A DNA stretch of 64,000 bases from NCBI GenBank assembly GCA_014607495.2, contig CP053155.1:1984001-2048000 (forward strand), in the 5' to 3' direction. Position 1 is the first letter of the stretch. Each line of letters starts with the position of its first letter. A program made the translations under genes and the position numbers. The notes under the pieces were generated by a model. The model did no database searches. It was not told the DNA's origin and saw only the letters and a program-made list of their open reading frames with translations. Shown piece after piece: positions 10,701-21,165 of this stretch. Source of the DNA: Carposina sasakii. Lineage: Eukaryota; Arthropoda; Insecta; Lepidoptera; Carposinidae.

Positions 10701-13027
10701 CTAAGTTATACGACAGTGTTATTACTATAAAATTATTAATAAAGAAAATGGAAAAAATTCTTCACCCGAGTGGAATCGAACCCACGACCTCTGCATTCCG
10801 TGCCAGTTTTATTACTCACAGGAAATAAATTTTGATTTGATTACCAGTAACTACCTAATCTTTTCTCTCCGCACCAATTGTGTTGGGCGATCCTGTGACT
10901 AATTAAATAGGCTTATTGATTATTGTGTGATACATTCTGTTTTTTTGGATCACTTGTGACTCTCCATTAGGGTTGATTAGTTTTTAGAGGGCATTTTTTT
11001 TGAATTCATATTTTGGTTAAAATTTTATTTTTAAGTCATTATCTAAGGCTTATTAAACAAACCAAACAATTTATTTCCTGAAAATATGAAAAAAAAGTGT
11101 CGGAAAATTTTGGAACTTTCCTGCGAAAATTTTCAGTTTTTTCCGCCTCAGAATCATGGTCTGAAGCTATGGTATTAAGATTTGCCTGGCTGTCACCTAC
11201 ACCCTGTATTATGTATGAGTTTCCTCTTTCATTACTATTAACTGTGCTATTAACCGTTAATTTACTGTTGGTCGTTATATGGTCCAACCAAATGGTTGTA
11301 TCCAATTGTTGGTGATGCGTTCACCTAAAGTGCACCTAATTACACGCTCAAATGGGTTTATTGTTTATGAAATTTACGAGTAGCTAGTTAATGTATTTTT
11401 ATTGTTAAAATAGAGAAAAGAGGGCTCGGAACCGGGATTTCCACAGGCGATAGTCCCCAGGGGGGGAGCAAGTTGTCATAGAAAATTAGAAAAGTATAAA
11501 GAAAAATGTAGGTACGGAATATTATAAGAGTTCAATCCGTATTAAGGGATCCGGATTAAGGGCTTTCGGAAGGTGGGCAGCAGCACCCACGTAGTGGCTA
11601 TACACCCCCCTATTAGCAGCGCCTTGTAGTGGCGCCTTGGCGTGCATAGATCACTGCCGTAGGGGAGGCCACATCCAGCAGTGGACTGCAACAGGCTGAT
11701 ATGTGAAGTGTGAATCTGTGTTGCAAAGCGCATAGCCAAATACAAGCGTGTGCACTAAGAATCTCAACTTATAAATAGCTAGTTTCATACAATTACCTGT
11801 CAAAAAAAGATAAACTGTTAGTTCGGAACCTAATGACAAGTTGTGAAACTACTTATCACAAAATATTTTCAGCTAGGTACCCTCATTTATATTTATGTTT
11901 TATTTTCAGGTACCCCCATTACTAGGTATTTGGGGACAGCTGGGCTTGGACCCAAATACCTTTTCCTGCACCATCCTGCCCAAAGACCACAGGTCGCCGA
12001 AGAAATACCTCTTCGTGTTCGGTTTCGCGCTACCCTGCATAGCTATAATCGTCTCCTACTCTTGCATATATTGGAAAGTGCGGGAGAGTAAGAGAAAGCT
12101 GGAGGGCCGAAGGTGTGTATGTGGGTGAGAATCGAGCTCTACATTGAAATGTCACTAAAATTTTGGGAGGGGTTTCTGTGTCTGGTGTCGAAGCTTTGCA
12201 TGACCTGTAAATACAATAAATAAATCGGCAATTTGAAAGGTGATGGTGGTTAAAGTACACAAGAAGGGTAAGACAATGTAACATTGTTTTGCATTGACGT
12301 TTTTTGTTGTAATAACACTCCCGCCAATTATGGTTAGACTTCATCACGTGATTTGACGAACGCGCAAAAATGAAGGCTTCCTAATTGCAGCAAATGTTTT
12401 AATGACGAACCTCTGTAGATTCGATCGAGAATCTAAGCCTCTAGTTGGCAACAAGTGTGAAGAAATGTTAGCATTAGCGCTGCATTTTTATTTATTTTGA
12501 TTAGGGACTAAGTAGAGATGAATAAGAATTTAGAATTTAATTTGTGAATGGTAACAAATCCTGGCGCTATGCTGCTTCCTATACATATATGCAAATACAA
12601 CTACTTTTTTCCCAGCGAAATTGTCTGTATCCAAACTTACTAACATATAACTTTATTCCACAGCAAACTCAGCGGACAAACAGCCAGAGAGAAGGAAGAA
12701 GATTCCCGCCTCACCACACTCATGTTAACCATATTCATCTGTTTCCTAGCATGCTTCCTCCCTCTCATGATTATGAACGTGACTGACGACGGCATTAAAT
12801 ACCCTTGGCTGCACATCATAGCGTCCATTTTAGCTTGGGCCTCCAGTGTCATTAACCCGCTAATTTACGCGGCAACCAATAGACAATATAGAGCGGCATA
12901 TGCGAATCTTCTGCGGTTTTGTAAAAATAATCCCGTGACGAAAAGAACTACGTGGGGCAGTCGGACTGTGGGGCAGAGCTCGAATTCTCCTCATTATGCT
13001 GAAAAACGGAACCCGACTAAGTTATGA
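4716..13027 (+). CDS. moody: Moody/Tre1-like G-protein-coupled receptor, 3' exons (partial)
   Basis: Class A GPCR of the insect moody/Tre1 group; in Drosophila, moody acts in surface glia at the blood-brain barrier. Three exons with GT-AG borders and compatible phases: 4716-4818, 11910-12112, 12664-13027. The first exon opens just after the expected NRY of TM3 (YTLIAYYDVYSQIY) and runs into TM4 (IWIQLLLIWLVSFGLM). The second holds extracellular loop 2 with the conserved FSCTILPKD cysteine and TM5 (FVFGFALPCIAIIVSYSCIY). The third carries intracellular loop 3, TM6 (TIFICFLACFLPLM), YPWLHIIAS, TM7 with NPLIYAATNRQYR (the NPxxY motif) and a short tail ending in TAA... at 13027. TM1-TM3 exons are not in this window. 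The 7.1-kb intron before exon 2 holds a reverse-oriented LINE. Family membership is well supported; moody versus Tre1 is less certain. Confidence 0.85.
5494..5638. repeat. Short inverted-repeat MITE
   Basis: The ends GCTTAGACAATTTATCAATT and AATTGTTAAATTGTCTAAGC are imperfect reverse complements about 100 bp apart. The interior has no reading frame. A related internal block occurs near 12310-12370. Lies in the receptor intron. Confidence 0.6.
5685..5919. repeat. MITE family A, copy 1
   Basis: Palindromic non-coding element: CAGGGTGTTACAGAAGGGG at one end and CCCCTTCTGTTACACCCTG at the other, extending inward through TATGTTAAGCGAAAT and its complement. Other copies are at 37560-37819 (complete) and 58721-58927 (truncated). 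TA next to the ends suggests a Tc1/mariner-derived element. Confidence 0.8.
6266..8872 (-). CDS. LINE ORF2, C-terminal endonuclease plus reverse transcriptase (868 codons)
   Basis: The frame begins inside the apurinic-type endonuclease domain (VCGGVAIYLRSDF; the first codon is GTG, not a true start) and contains the endonuclease catalytic block VLGDFNT and the SHHDLIF histidine near residue 145. The reverse transcriptase follows, with YRPISILPFLSKVLERVV, SGFRPGHSTCSALAHI, LLDFSSAFNSVDHELL, GVPQGGVLSP and the catalytic HLYADDLQLY (two aspartates present). The C-terminal part includes LPIIDYADVCY, typical of LINE thumb/C-terminal regions. The frame is open to residue 868. Only the frame break to the upstream piece (8845-9192) makes the copy look non-autonomous. 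Confidence 0.9.
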   Translation of the reverse strand: MCGGVAIYLRSDFKYRILAKSPELCSVEYLFIEIIVNTHPLLLGVVYSPPLIDYFNIIEQVFELYVPFYNHVLVLGDFNTCTLYDTIRSKKLKRLCNSSNLSILPSEATFHVGNVHTLLDIIITNNPDRIVKHGQFAAPAFSHHDLIFTSYKLKAPKFKPKIVLQRNLASIDMEVFDRELCSTDWSAIVRSASVDEKVDSFNSLLLAAYDRVAPLRPVRIKHAPAPWLSGEIVTLMARRDRLKQKHKRQPTDKIWCAFKRVRNRCNQMVRNAKRRHIHATIDSCPPSNLWKFLRTLGFGRTRNDHNPTIDLNSLNAHLSIPPLSLDSDTRNTAIKTLAETALPNGEPFVFQPVTEPDIRKIITSIKSTAVGCDDIGRQMLMPILGHILPYITHIINYSLESTTFPDLWRKAYVIALPKVSEPVDPGHYRPISILPFLSKVLERVVQSQLSNFVTVNNILDRHQSGFRPGHSTCSALAHIIDDIRRARDKKQLTVLVLLDFSSAFNSVDHELLISTLRSMNVSRSAADWFRAFLSRRRQCIRADNVFSDWHELTAGVPQGGVLSPLLFSLFINTLVRDISHSSYHLYADDLQLYRSCAVDEMVGNLDKISCDLRAIGEWSRCFGLLVNPHKTQVMITGSRHLLSRLDMASLPKLEFNGVPLDYEVKIKNLGLYMTNDLSWSVHVSEVSRKIFSSMHSLKRMQNFLPVSAKITLVNSLLLPIIDYADVCYTDITEELLDKLERLQNMCIRYIFGLRKYDHVSHYRTKLKWLNIRFRRDCHLLCFLYNILNNPLSPPYLHERLEFFNSDERLLRASRNKTLRVPERSAALFSSSFLATAVRLWNKLPLEIRESSSAAVFKSRVRKYHTTLQ
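8845..9192 (-). CDS. LINE ORF2, N-terminal endonuclease piece, frameshifted
   Basis: Begins at an ATG at 9192 (MDVSCNSCESD) and reaches the start of the endonuclease fold, NLNICHINAQSIPYH, whose N-x-x-S-I region is the usual first endonuclease motif. The homologous reading continues in another frame from about 8870 (into 6266-8872), after NDRIGK. A single-base indel in the run of CACCA repeats near 8865 is the likely cause. Together the two pieces make up ORF2. Confidence 0.8.
   Translation of the reverse strand: MDVSCNSCESDLFLSCDSIENVSSDSLELPLGDVLHRTFEPFRSNLNICHINAQSIPYHYTDLLHTFQSNLIHACLVSESFLKPSLNSVFYSLPGYILIRNDRIGKACVVVLPYI
9664..10398 (-). CDS. LINE ORF1 protein (coiled coil plus RRM-like domain)
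   Basis: 244-codon frame starting MSGKRALTKVSTEDAV. Residues about 15-85 are heptad-like and rich in charged residues and glutamine, predicting a coiled coil; residues about 88-165 (SRVKYLLFRGIPQAEGEN ... PILVKFTTRELRRDVW) resemble the RNA-recognition domain of L1-type ORF1 (Transposase_22-like) proteins, and the C terminus is basic. These proteins bind the element's RNA and form the retrotransposition particle. It lies upstream of ORF2 on the same strand with a 471-bp spacer. The frame is intact. Confidence 0.8.
   Translation of the reverse strand: MSGKRALTKVSTEDAVRNLELKFEESMRSFQTRLDDSSQHTTPSNSVTQITEEFQSFKVSMLDALQQLKAQINMLTVVTDELDNRSRVKYLLFRGIPQAEGENLNLVVADMISSKMQITSFTSQNIKSVFRLNGRQKTDKARPILVKFTTRELRRDVWSSKKLLKGSQISVAEFLTPRRREIFTEARARLGVLGCWTQSGRVFIRGPDGKGIRVDTLEELPASKPATASEPSLPKTRSTRAGRK
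10646..11215. repeat. MITE family G, copy 1
   Basis: Inverted ends CAAGGTGTAAGTGACAGCCA and TGGCTGTCACCTACACCCTG, each flanked by TA. The interior has no coding capacity but holds a tRNA-like scrap at 10759-10802 whose complement has the B-box phrase GGGTTCGATTCC. Related copies are at 14642-15190 and 39313-39694. Confidence 0.75.
10759..10802 (-). repeat. tRNA-derived SINE scrap
   Basis: The complement reads like the T-arm half of a tRNA (GTCGTGGGTTCGATTCCACT), with a B box but no A box or acceptor stem. It lies inside MITE family G copy 1 and is not a functional tRNA. Confidence 0.45.
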
Positions 13028-14027
13028 AACAATTTCGAAGGTGTCTGATTTAATGATGTGGTTTGAAAGTGGAATTACTTCGATATTTTCGCAATTTGTA
13101 TACGTAATTGTGACAGTTTTAAAGGAAAGTAGCGCCACCTCACAACTACGACTCATTGTAATAAGGTGTTATAATTTTATAACTATAATTATACGAGTAC
13201 CCACGTTACGTAGGGCAGTTATGTAGGAGCACATTATGATATGTCTAATGCCGATAGAATAACACCTACAGTAATACAACCAATTTGTAAATAAATATCT
13301 ATAAGTACCTAATATAATTTGTAAATAAGTATACCGTCTCTACCAAAGTTATGAATCTAAAGCTGTAACTCCAGTGAAAGTTTTATTTTAATTTTTCCTT
13401 AAACAATATCCTTTTTACTTTCTGGTCGGTTGGCTTACCTAAAATTTTCTGATTATAAGACCCAACCAAACAGTGTCGAGGATTCTGTTAAATACTTTCA
13501 GCAAAACCTACTTTTGCTGAAACCATTGCTTAATGGTATTATTTTTTAAGATAAAGCACTCAATTTTATAGCAGCTGCTTAAACTACCTAATTATTTTGG
13601 TGATTCTAATATTATTTGAACAAAAATATTCCCGTGGGACGTTGTATAATCAAGTCTTGTGTATTATAGCACAATTATAGTTAAATGCAAGATGTAATTA
13701 GCTAATAGCTACAAACTATAGTTTTATTAATTTTCCAACGTACCTATCTACGTAGGTACCTACGGAAAAGATGCATTTACGAGTAGGTAAACTTATTTCA
13801 CCGTAGGTGCAAAGGTACCTAGTTTATCTAGATAAACATGAACCTAAGTAAACATTTTTTTTTAATCAGTTTTATCTTAAACTAAACGCAGAATATTTCC
13901 CAGTGTTCTATCGAGAAAACTCAGCAAAAAGTAGACTACTTTTACGTTTATTTGAATGAATCCAGTATGCACCTAATCAATAATTTATTTATCATGTTTG
14001 GTTACAAAATCATCCATCCATATTTTA
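13028..14027. other. Receptor 3' UTR and spacer
   Basis: Follows the receptor stop codon. An AATAAA-like hexamer is present near 13290 and may end the receptor transcript. Beyond that the sequence is AT-rich with no recognised gene. Confidence 0.4.
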
Positions 14028-14401
14028 CAGGATGTTTTTTTGGTCGTCAACGTTCCCGAAAACTACGGAATCTCCTCATCATCACGATAATTTTTCTCTA
14101 TGGAAGCATACCTGAGAAGTGTCTGATTCCCAAGATATTAGGGTCCAAAGTTAAGTAAATAGACTGCATTTTTCAGCATAAATGCACATAGACGCACGTA
14201 GCAAGATTTTTTCACGAGAAATAAATATATATCTATGAAAAAACTAGCATAAACACTGGACACTATAAACGCTCGATCAAGTAATAAAAAAAAGATTAAG
14301 TAGGTATATCGTTTCCCAGCAGTTTTTTTGCCACAAACTTACTTTATTTGATGTATAGAGTTCGTACCCTTCGTTAAGAGTGGCGACGAAAAAACATCCT
14401 G
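14028..14401. repeat. MITE family B, complete copy
   Basis: Ends CAGGATGTTTTTTTGGTCGT and GCGACGAAAAAACATCCTG are inverted repeats with TA outside. The interior matches B1 and B2 at the start of the window, including the block around 'ggaatctcctcatcatcacg'. Lies between the receptor and the ATP synthase gene. Confidence 0.75.
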
Positions 14402-14641
14402 TATAAATAATACATTAGTAAAGCAAATGTTAGTTAACGACCTACTTAAAACATAAATGTAGAAATGAAGACTGATTATAAAAGTCAATTTACCTGTAAT
14501 AAAAAATTTCGTGGTTGTTAATTACCTAATAAAAGTTAGAAGATAAGTGCACTAACAATATTATAAGTATTGTAAAAAAATCACTGCATAGGAATTATGT
14601 AACTATTTATAATTTAGCATTTAGTTAGAGCATAAATAATA

Positions 14642-15190
14642 CAAGGTGTTACTGTCAGTGACTATCATGACGAAAACTTCAAGCAGAAAAAATACTACAA
14701 ATATAGGTATGTAGATACCTACCTACATCAAAGGGAGGAGCCAGGGGGTGGTCATGGCGGTCATGACCACAACCCTGGGGGCTTAAACCACCTTAGGAAA
14801 TGTTTTAATTTTACGAGCGACATTGAAGTTGTCAAAGTTATCGAATTATGGGCAGCCCCTGACTTCAAATCTGGATCCGCCCTTGCCTACACTACATCAT
14901 TATTGGTTTGAATGAGTCGCATTGTAGTATATAAAAAAACAAGGCAAACAGTAGAAGCGCAGGCGCTTTTCTTTAAAAGGGCTACGTACGACCATGGCGA
15001 AACCTTCTCCATGGCTACGACCTATGAATCTTCTACAAGGTTTTCTTCGCGCCATTGTACCCTGCAACAAGTTGCATACATTGCTGTTTTTTTTTACAAT
15101 TCACGTTGATTTGATAGTTGGTTGGTATTAATACGATTGTCTCTCTGCCTTTCTAAAGATAATTGTTTGCCTGGCTGTCACCCACACCTG
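14642..15190. repeat. MITE family G, copy 2
   Basis: Right end GCCTGGCTGTCACCCACACC matches copy 1; the left end CAAGGTGTTACTGTCAGTGA is more diverged. TA flanks both ends. The interior differs from copy 1, including a 'gtggtcatggcggtcatgaccac' palindrome near 14745. Confidence 0.55.
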
Positions 15191-16202
15191 TATATACCTA
15201 CCTAAGTAACTTAAATCTACCTAGAAATTAATCACACCTCAAAGTTTTCGTTACGATTTTACATAACATCCTTTGTTATACATTTTAGCGTTACGAGTTT
15301 AATTAAGGGGGTAATTAGAGTGATACATTTATTCTCAGTAGAATAAGTCTCAGTAGGATTATTAAAATATCTGATTATATTTATGTAGGTAATTTAACTT
15401 ATTTTGTTAGTATTGTAAGGTACCTACGCAATTGAACCAAAGTTTAAATACCATTCATATAAAAGATTTCATAATACATAGACGTGTGTTATTTTCCTAT
15501 CCTGCTGATGTCTGTGCTGATGCGAGGCTTCACTAGCCGGTAGGTACATCAGCTGCATCTCCTTCCGTATGTACCTACATGTCTTAAGAGTCAACCAAGG
15601 AACTCGGAGGCCTTCTCTCAGGCCATAAGCTAGCAACTTGTTACTGATCATTTGCATCAGTGTCTGTGCCCGCTATACTAAATGTGGCTGTGGGATCTCG
15701 TTTACTATTCGGCAATTCTGGGAACTGAGCCGTTTTATGTAGGTATGTATTTTCCAATTCTGATTTTCTATCGACTTCTGTGATGTACCTAGGTAGGTAT
15801 AGTGTCCTAGGCTTCCTATCCTTGAATGAATCCATGCATATTCCATCCTATGTATTAATTTAATAAGCTTAGGTATTGATAACTTAGTGAAGTCTTGCAT
15901 CTAGCGAGTTCACTACCAACCGTGTACCGACGATACATCTACCATGATGTAGCCAAAGCAGCGTCATGCGTCTTGGTATACAAGAAACCTAATTTTACAT
16001 TAAAAAATATATTTTTCACAGTGGACACAAAGAACTGCAAAACTTTTTATCGTTGGCTGTATGGCGCATACAATTTTTTTATCTTCCCAGATGACTGACA
16101 GCAAATAAAAAAAAATTGTCTGTGGTCTACTTGAAGTGGCTTGAACTTAAATGAACAGTCGATAGAATTTTTTTCAATTAAAATTAGTTTAATACAGCTA
16201 AA

Positions 16203-17393
16203 ATGGCAAAGCGGCTCTCACAAAGTACTGTAAACTGGGCAGCATTAGCTGAAAGGGTACCAGTCGAACAAAAACCCAGTCTCGCGGCCTTCAAAGCGAA
16301 GTCCGATGGATATCTTCGAAAGTAAGGTTATTCTGTTGGTTACATAATTTACATTTACTTGGTTATTTGCTAAATTTTCTTATCATTTTAGGGTATTAGC
16401 TAATCCAGCAGAGCCACCGAAAATCAATTGGGCTTTGTATAAACAGAGTGTACCTGTCGCGGGTATGGTTGACAATTTCCAGAAGCAATATGAAGCTTTG
16501 AAAATTCCTTATCCTGCTGATACCTTGTCCTCCAAGATTGATGCGCAGTGGAGTGAAATCAAAAAAGCTATTGATGCTTTCGTTGCAGAGTCCAACAGCA
16601 AGATTGCCAAGTAAGTATTTTAGATACTTCTTAAACATACCTACATCATATTTATGCCCTAATCCCATCATGGAGTTGGTGCAATATGGTTTCTTTCGAA
16701 ACTCACCTATCTGAAGTACCTATAATATAAATACTGTAGTTGGCTGATGACAGGCCTAGCTCCTATCATGAATATTCATACACATATATTTAGTTCCATT
16801 ATACTTGCTGCACCAGTATGATGAATTTGGTGAGAGTGAGATGTCTTACTTTTAAAAGTCAAATCTACCAAGCTAAATAATAACTAGTCAAGGCAAGTGT
16901 TTCTACTTGTTGTGTAAGAAGGGATTGCAAACCACTTCTATCAGTCCTAATTCCTTCAGTCCAAGCACGAGAACGAGTGTCTATTCCAATTCTTAGGTCT
17001 ATTTTTTGCAAAGTACCTCCACTTAGTTTATCTAGTTATTAATAACTCTTTTCAATTTCACGTTTAAAAGTGAGACATCACTCTCACCAAATTCATCATA
17101 TAGGTGCTGGTCATATGCTAAAAGCAGCACTAAAAGTAATAGCTAAAGCATTACATAGCACTAAATAAGTGCCAAAACAGAACTGTAAACTAGTATGAAT
17201 TTACAGGTATGAAAAGGAAATCAACGAAACCAAGTCACTTCTGCCATACAACCAAATGACCTTGGAAGACTTCAAAGATGCCTACCCAGAACTTGCGTTG
17301 GACCCTCTCAACAAGCCCACATACTGGCCCCACAACCCAGAGGAACAGAAAGACTATGTGGACCCCAATGCCCAGCCTAATGCAGCCCACTAA
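16203..17393 (+). CDS. ATPsynD: ATP synthase subunit d, mitochondrial
   Basis: Subunit d belongs to the peripheral stalk of mitochondrial F1Fo-ATP synthase, which holds the F1 head still while the rotor turns. Three exons, 16203-16321, 16392-16610 and 17207-17393, join in frame with GT-AG borders (both junctions split a lysine codon) to give 174 residues, close to the ~178 of the Drosophila protein. The start is MAKRLSQSTVNWAALAERVP, and the middle KINWALYKQSVPVAGMVDNF and the tail NKPTYWPHNPEEQ are family hallmarks. No stop or frame break is seen. An AATAAA at 17510 lies 117 bases after the stop. Intron 2 contains a MITE (16809-17109). No classical cleavable presequence is expected for this subunit. 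Confidence 0.95.
16809..17109. repeat. MITE family C, copy 1
   Basis: Inverted ends around GATGAATTTGGTGAGAGTGA and TCACTCTCACCAAATTCATC, non-coding inside, sitting in intron 2 of the ATP synthase d gene. Copy 2 is at 52881-53177. Confidence 0.75.
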
Positions 17394-17509
17394 TGTGGGC
17401 CAGTCACAGTGGGATCGGTCATACCTTACCATCTGATCAGCTAAGATTATTTATCAAGAACTTAAGTTTCATTTAAATGAAATCATAATTATGTTCAAAG
17501 TTGTGTAGG

Positions 17510-17515
17510 AATAAA
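17510..17515 (+). terminator. Polyadenylation signal of ATPsynD
   Basis: AATAAA 117 bases downstream of the subunit d stop codon, followed by AT-rich then GT-bearing sequence. It is the first such hexamer after the gene. Confidence 0.7.
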
Positions 17516-18029
17516 GTTATATAAATCAACACTGGTTTTATTGAACACTTTGCTGATTTTGATAAAACAAAAACCCCATATTGTGCAAATTCCTATCCCT
17601 GATGGTTGGTCATTATTTATGCAATCCCTAGCAATGGGGTTTGTTTATGAAAACCTTTTCCTTACTCCTACTATCTTTGTTTGTCATTATTCATCTCATA
17701 CAAAAAAATTAAATATTCTCAAATTCCCAATAGTCTTTTCCCACCCACCACCTATTTTACACCAACGGAGTAGTGATGGGTTGCACGAACAGAGTTCAAT
17801 ACAAATGAACAACGACAACATAAATGGCACACAGATCCAACCATACCGTAAATAAGTTTTTTTTCTTCAAATCGAGGGTATTTAATTATATTGTAAAAAA
17901 AAATTAATGACCCGCGAGGAATACAACTACCCACTCACTATGTGCAAGAGAAGCGACCCGTGAATGAGTTCATTCATACTGTTTTAAGTGTTTACGTACG
18001 AGGTGACGTCATAGCCACGCCCCCTGTGC

Positions 18030-18470
18030 CCGCGCGTACTAACACCTCTTGCTACCTTCTGCTATTCTGGTGGTTTATGCCATCGAATTATAAAAATGCT
18101 TATGAGGTCGTCCTTGGCGCACAAAAATACGCTCCGGGTTGCGAGCCTTGGGGCAACCCCATGCCCGGGCAAAATTCTCGACGCGCGATAACGCGCCGGT
18201 AACTTAAGTGGCCCTTAAAGGGGGCCAAGTTTGTGATTATAGATACAGAACCATTCATGCGCTAGACAGGCTCACACTTGGCCGGTTCTATGCAGTCAAG
18301 AATTTAGCTTTGCAATTTGGTATTGTAAGAGCCGCGTGGTGCCGGCAGAGTAGTTTGTACCACCCCTGCCTACCCGTGGGCATCGTATAAGGCGATTAAG
18401 GTGCTGTAACCTGGGGAAGGACTACGTCCAGCAGTGGACTGCAATGGGCTGAAGAAAAATCCTCGTGAGT
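18030..18470 (+). repeat. LINE 3'-end fragment (non-coding)
   Basis: GC-richer block with 'gcacaaaaatacgctccgg', 'gtgcccgcgcg' and the ending 'ggactacgtccagcagtgga ctgcaatgggctg', which is the usual 3' end of an RTE-type lepidopteran LINE. The stretch 18333-18395 recurs inverted at 52740-52830. The coding part is lost. Confidence 0.6.
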
Positions 18471-18810
18471 GGAAATAATGAACATGCATTTTTAGGATAA
18501 CTTATTTATTTCTGTAAATTGTTCACAATTTTACATGTTTGCCAAATAGGAATGTTGACATGATATAGTTTTAGTTTGGAATTTACACTATTGTAGTAAA
18601 CCATTCAGAAATATTACTAGAAGTAGTGATGATCACAAATAATGTTAGTCATTACCTGTAGTTACCAGCCCCCCTAGCATGACCACGCATCGTGGATATC
18701 GTATCGTCTCTCTCTATACAAAATTCAACATAGCGGCTATATTTATCGTCTTAGATTAATGATTGGTCTTCGCTCCGCTCTGACTAGATGGAGTACTATC
18801 AATAAACAAA

Positions 18811-18940
18811 TAGCTCCCCCTCCCGACCCGTCCACCCACTGGACATTCCCACTAGCTGGTGGGTGGACGGATATCGTGAATTACCCGTCCACCCACCAGT
18901 GGGAAAGTCCAGTGGGGGACGGGTCGGGAGGGATAGCTCC
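18811..18940. repeat. GC-rich near-perfect hairpin
   Basis: Two arms of about 57 bp, 18811-18870 and 18883-18940, are reverse complements apart from a few mismatches and small gaps. Both contain CCCGACCCGTCCACCCACTGG or its complement. The arms are far more GC-rich than the surrounding DNA. No reading frame of note. Confidence 0.85.
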
Positions 18941-19379
18941 GTGCTTAAAATAATGATTCGCTCCGCTCTGTAGAAGGACTCGGCTTAATCATAAATTCAG
19001 CAACAAATAGTATGCCATACACGTCATACACGAGCTCGAACCTCCACAGTCTAGTTGTCAATAATGTGCCAAAATGACTACATACTGTCAGTTTTATTAA
19101 ATTTTAATAATATTTCGTAGTAAAATTTTTGTTTGCATAGTGAAATTGTGTAAAAAATTATACTAAAATGCATAAAAAAGAGATCACATACCATCCGTAA
19201 GTATCTCATAATTATGAAATTTCAATATAAAATTATCATGAATAATAAACGACATTCAGTGTTGCTGCAGATACAAAAAATAGTTCCCCGTGGTGCAGAT
19301 TTTGTAGTATGTGAATTTATTATCAGAAAGCAACTAAAATTTTGCAATAAATTAAAATTGATTGTGATATTAAGAAAAT

Positions 19380-19492
19380 TGGGTGGTGTGAAAGAACACG
19401 TGACAAGAATAGAGAAAGGTACACTTCGATGGTTTAGTCATTTGGAGAAGATGGATGGAAGGCAATTAACGAAAGAGTACCTAGTTTACTGA
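19380..19492 (+). pseudogene. RTE-type LINE C-terminal fragment
   Basis: About 36 codons read GVKEHVTRIEKGTLRWFSHL followed by EKMDGRQLTKE, the well-known 3' coding end of RTE-like retrotransposons (R-W-F-G-H-x-x-R-M type motif). It is a short orphan piece inside the foldback element and cannot be functional. Confidence 0.7.
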
Positions 19493-19891
19493 CAATGAAT
19501 CAATAATTAATATTACTTTTTTATTATATCATAAACATTAACTATAAAAAATGCATCCTCGTCGAGATTAGATCCCACAACTTCATTTTTCTGATTTCCA
19601 CCAACTTTCTTCTCGACTAATTCGTACCTACTACAGCAGTCCAACGATCAGAAATAACACATGAGATGAACGGATGAGCAGGAAATCTGCACCAATATTT
19701 ATATATTGGATGTTTTGGATGTTTGTTCTTATTTAGATAAAAGGAGGATGGGCAAAATGTCCCCACCAACCAATAAGGACCAGACATATATAGTTGGAAA
19801 GCGCTTTTTGTGACTAAATTCACAAAAACTTGCCTTTTAAGTAAAAAAGGAAGACATTTTTTGATACTAGTTTTTTAAGATTTCTTTTAAC

Positions 19892-20513
19892 TACTGGCGG
19901 CTCCTGAATTTTTAGATGGTGTTCACTTTTTTTTTAATATGAGCGCATGCAAAATTACAATTTGGAAAAGCCGCGCGTGTTCACTTCCTTATCTTGCCCT
20001 TATCGAATGAGATGATGCAGGTGCAACCTCACTCATATTAAAATTCAGATGACCTAATGAAACACATTAAAGACAACCATATCGCGTTCTAACTCGGACT
20101 AAGCGATAACTAGTGGCCGCATACGCGAATTAATGTGAGCGGCGCTCCAGATACGGCTAATTTTTCATACGAAATCTTCTGTTTCACACGCCGGCCTATG
20201 TCGGTATATCTCTTTCGCACTCATTGAATACAGCGAATCGTACCAAATTTCGTTTCATTGGAGCGCGGTTGCTAGCGCTATACTCGATAGATAAGATTAC
20301 AACTTACTTGAGACGAACGCGTAGACAATATTGTATAAACATAGTAGAATTGAAAGATAATTATAAATACAATTATATACAGAACAATTTTTTATATTCT
20401 TAATTTACTATTTGCAATAAAGATTTAACTTATAGAGAAATATAGATTGCCTATGTAATCTTCGTGGGTGGGAGTGCACTGCACCAGCGCTCCTTAGGAC
20501 CAGCCGCCAGTGC
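19892..20513. repeat. hAT-like non-autonomous element, nested
   Basis: The ends CTGGCGGCTCCTGAA (left) and the complement of AGGACCAGCCGCCAGTG (right) are inverted. The flanks TTTAACTA and CTTAACTA could be an 8-bp target duplication with one mismatch, although the exact borders are ambiguous by two bases. Interior is non-coding. Confidence 0.5.
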
Positions 20514-20947
20514 TTAACTATAACTTTTTTCACAGAACGCTTTAAGAATTAACCTTATAGTAACATTTGATAGTCACAAAAGAGCTTTCCAACTATATAG
20601 GTCTGATCGTTACTCATAGATTTCTGCCCCACGGGGAACTATTTTTTGTATCGGCGGCAACACTGAATGTCGTTTATTACTCATGATAATTTTATATTGA
20701 AATTTCATAATTATGAGATACTTACTGATGGTATGTCTCTTGCATAAAGCATTGTAGTATTATTTTTTACACAATTTCACTTGAATTTACTATGCAAACA
20801 GAAATTTTACTACGAACTATGATTAAAATTTAATAAAACTGACAGTGGTCATCTTGGCACATTATTGACAACTAGACTGTGCAGGTTCAAGTTCGTGTCT
20901 GATGTGTACGGCATACTATTTGTTGCTGAATTTATGATTAAGCTGAG

Positions 20948-21165
20948 CAGGGCCGGATTTAGAGGTCAGGAGGCCTCGGGGCAACAAAGGAGCGGAAGCC
21001 CTCTTGCCCCAAATTTTTATTAATACAATCAAATAATCATGTATGTACAAAGATGTTTACTATTTGGAATTTGAAAGATTTTTTCGAATCTCTATTGTGG
21101 GGGCCTCTCGTTTGTGAAGGCCCCGGGGCTTTCGCCCCGGTTGCCCTCCCCTAAATCCGGCTCTG
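20948..21165. repeat. hAT-type MITE nested in the foldback right arm
   Basis: 218 bp bounded by CAGGGCCGGATTTAG and CTAAATCCGGCTCTG. The flanking octamers AAGCTGAG (20940-20947) and AAGCCGAA (21166-21173) are near-identical 8-bp duplications, as hAT elements make. The left arm of the foldback element shows the uninterrupted sequence, so the insertion is later than the element. Confidence 0.8.
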
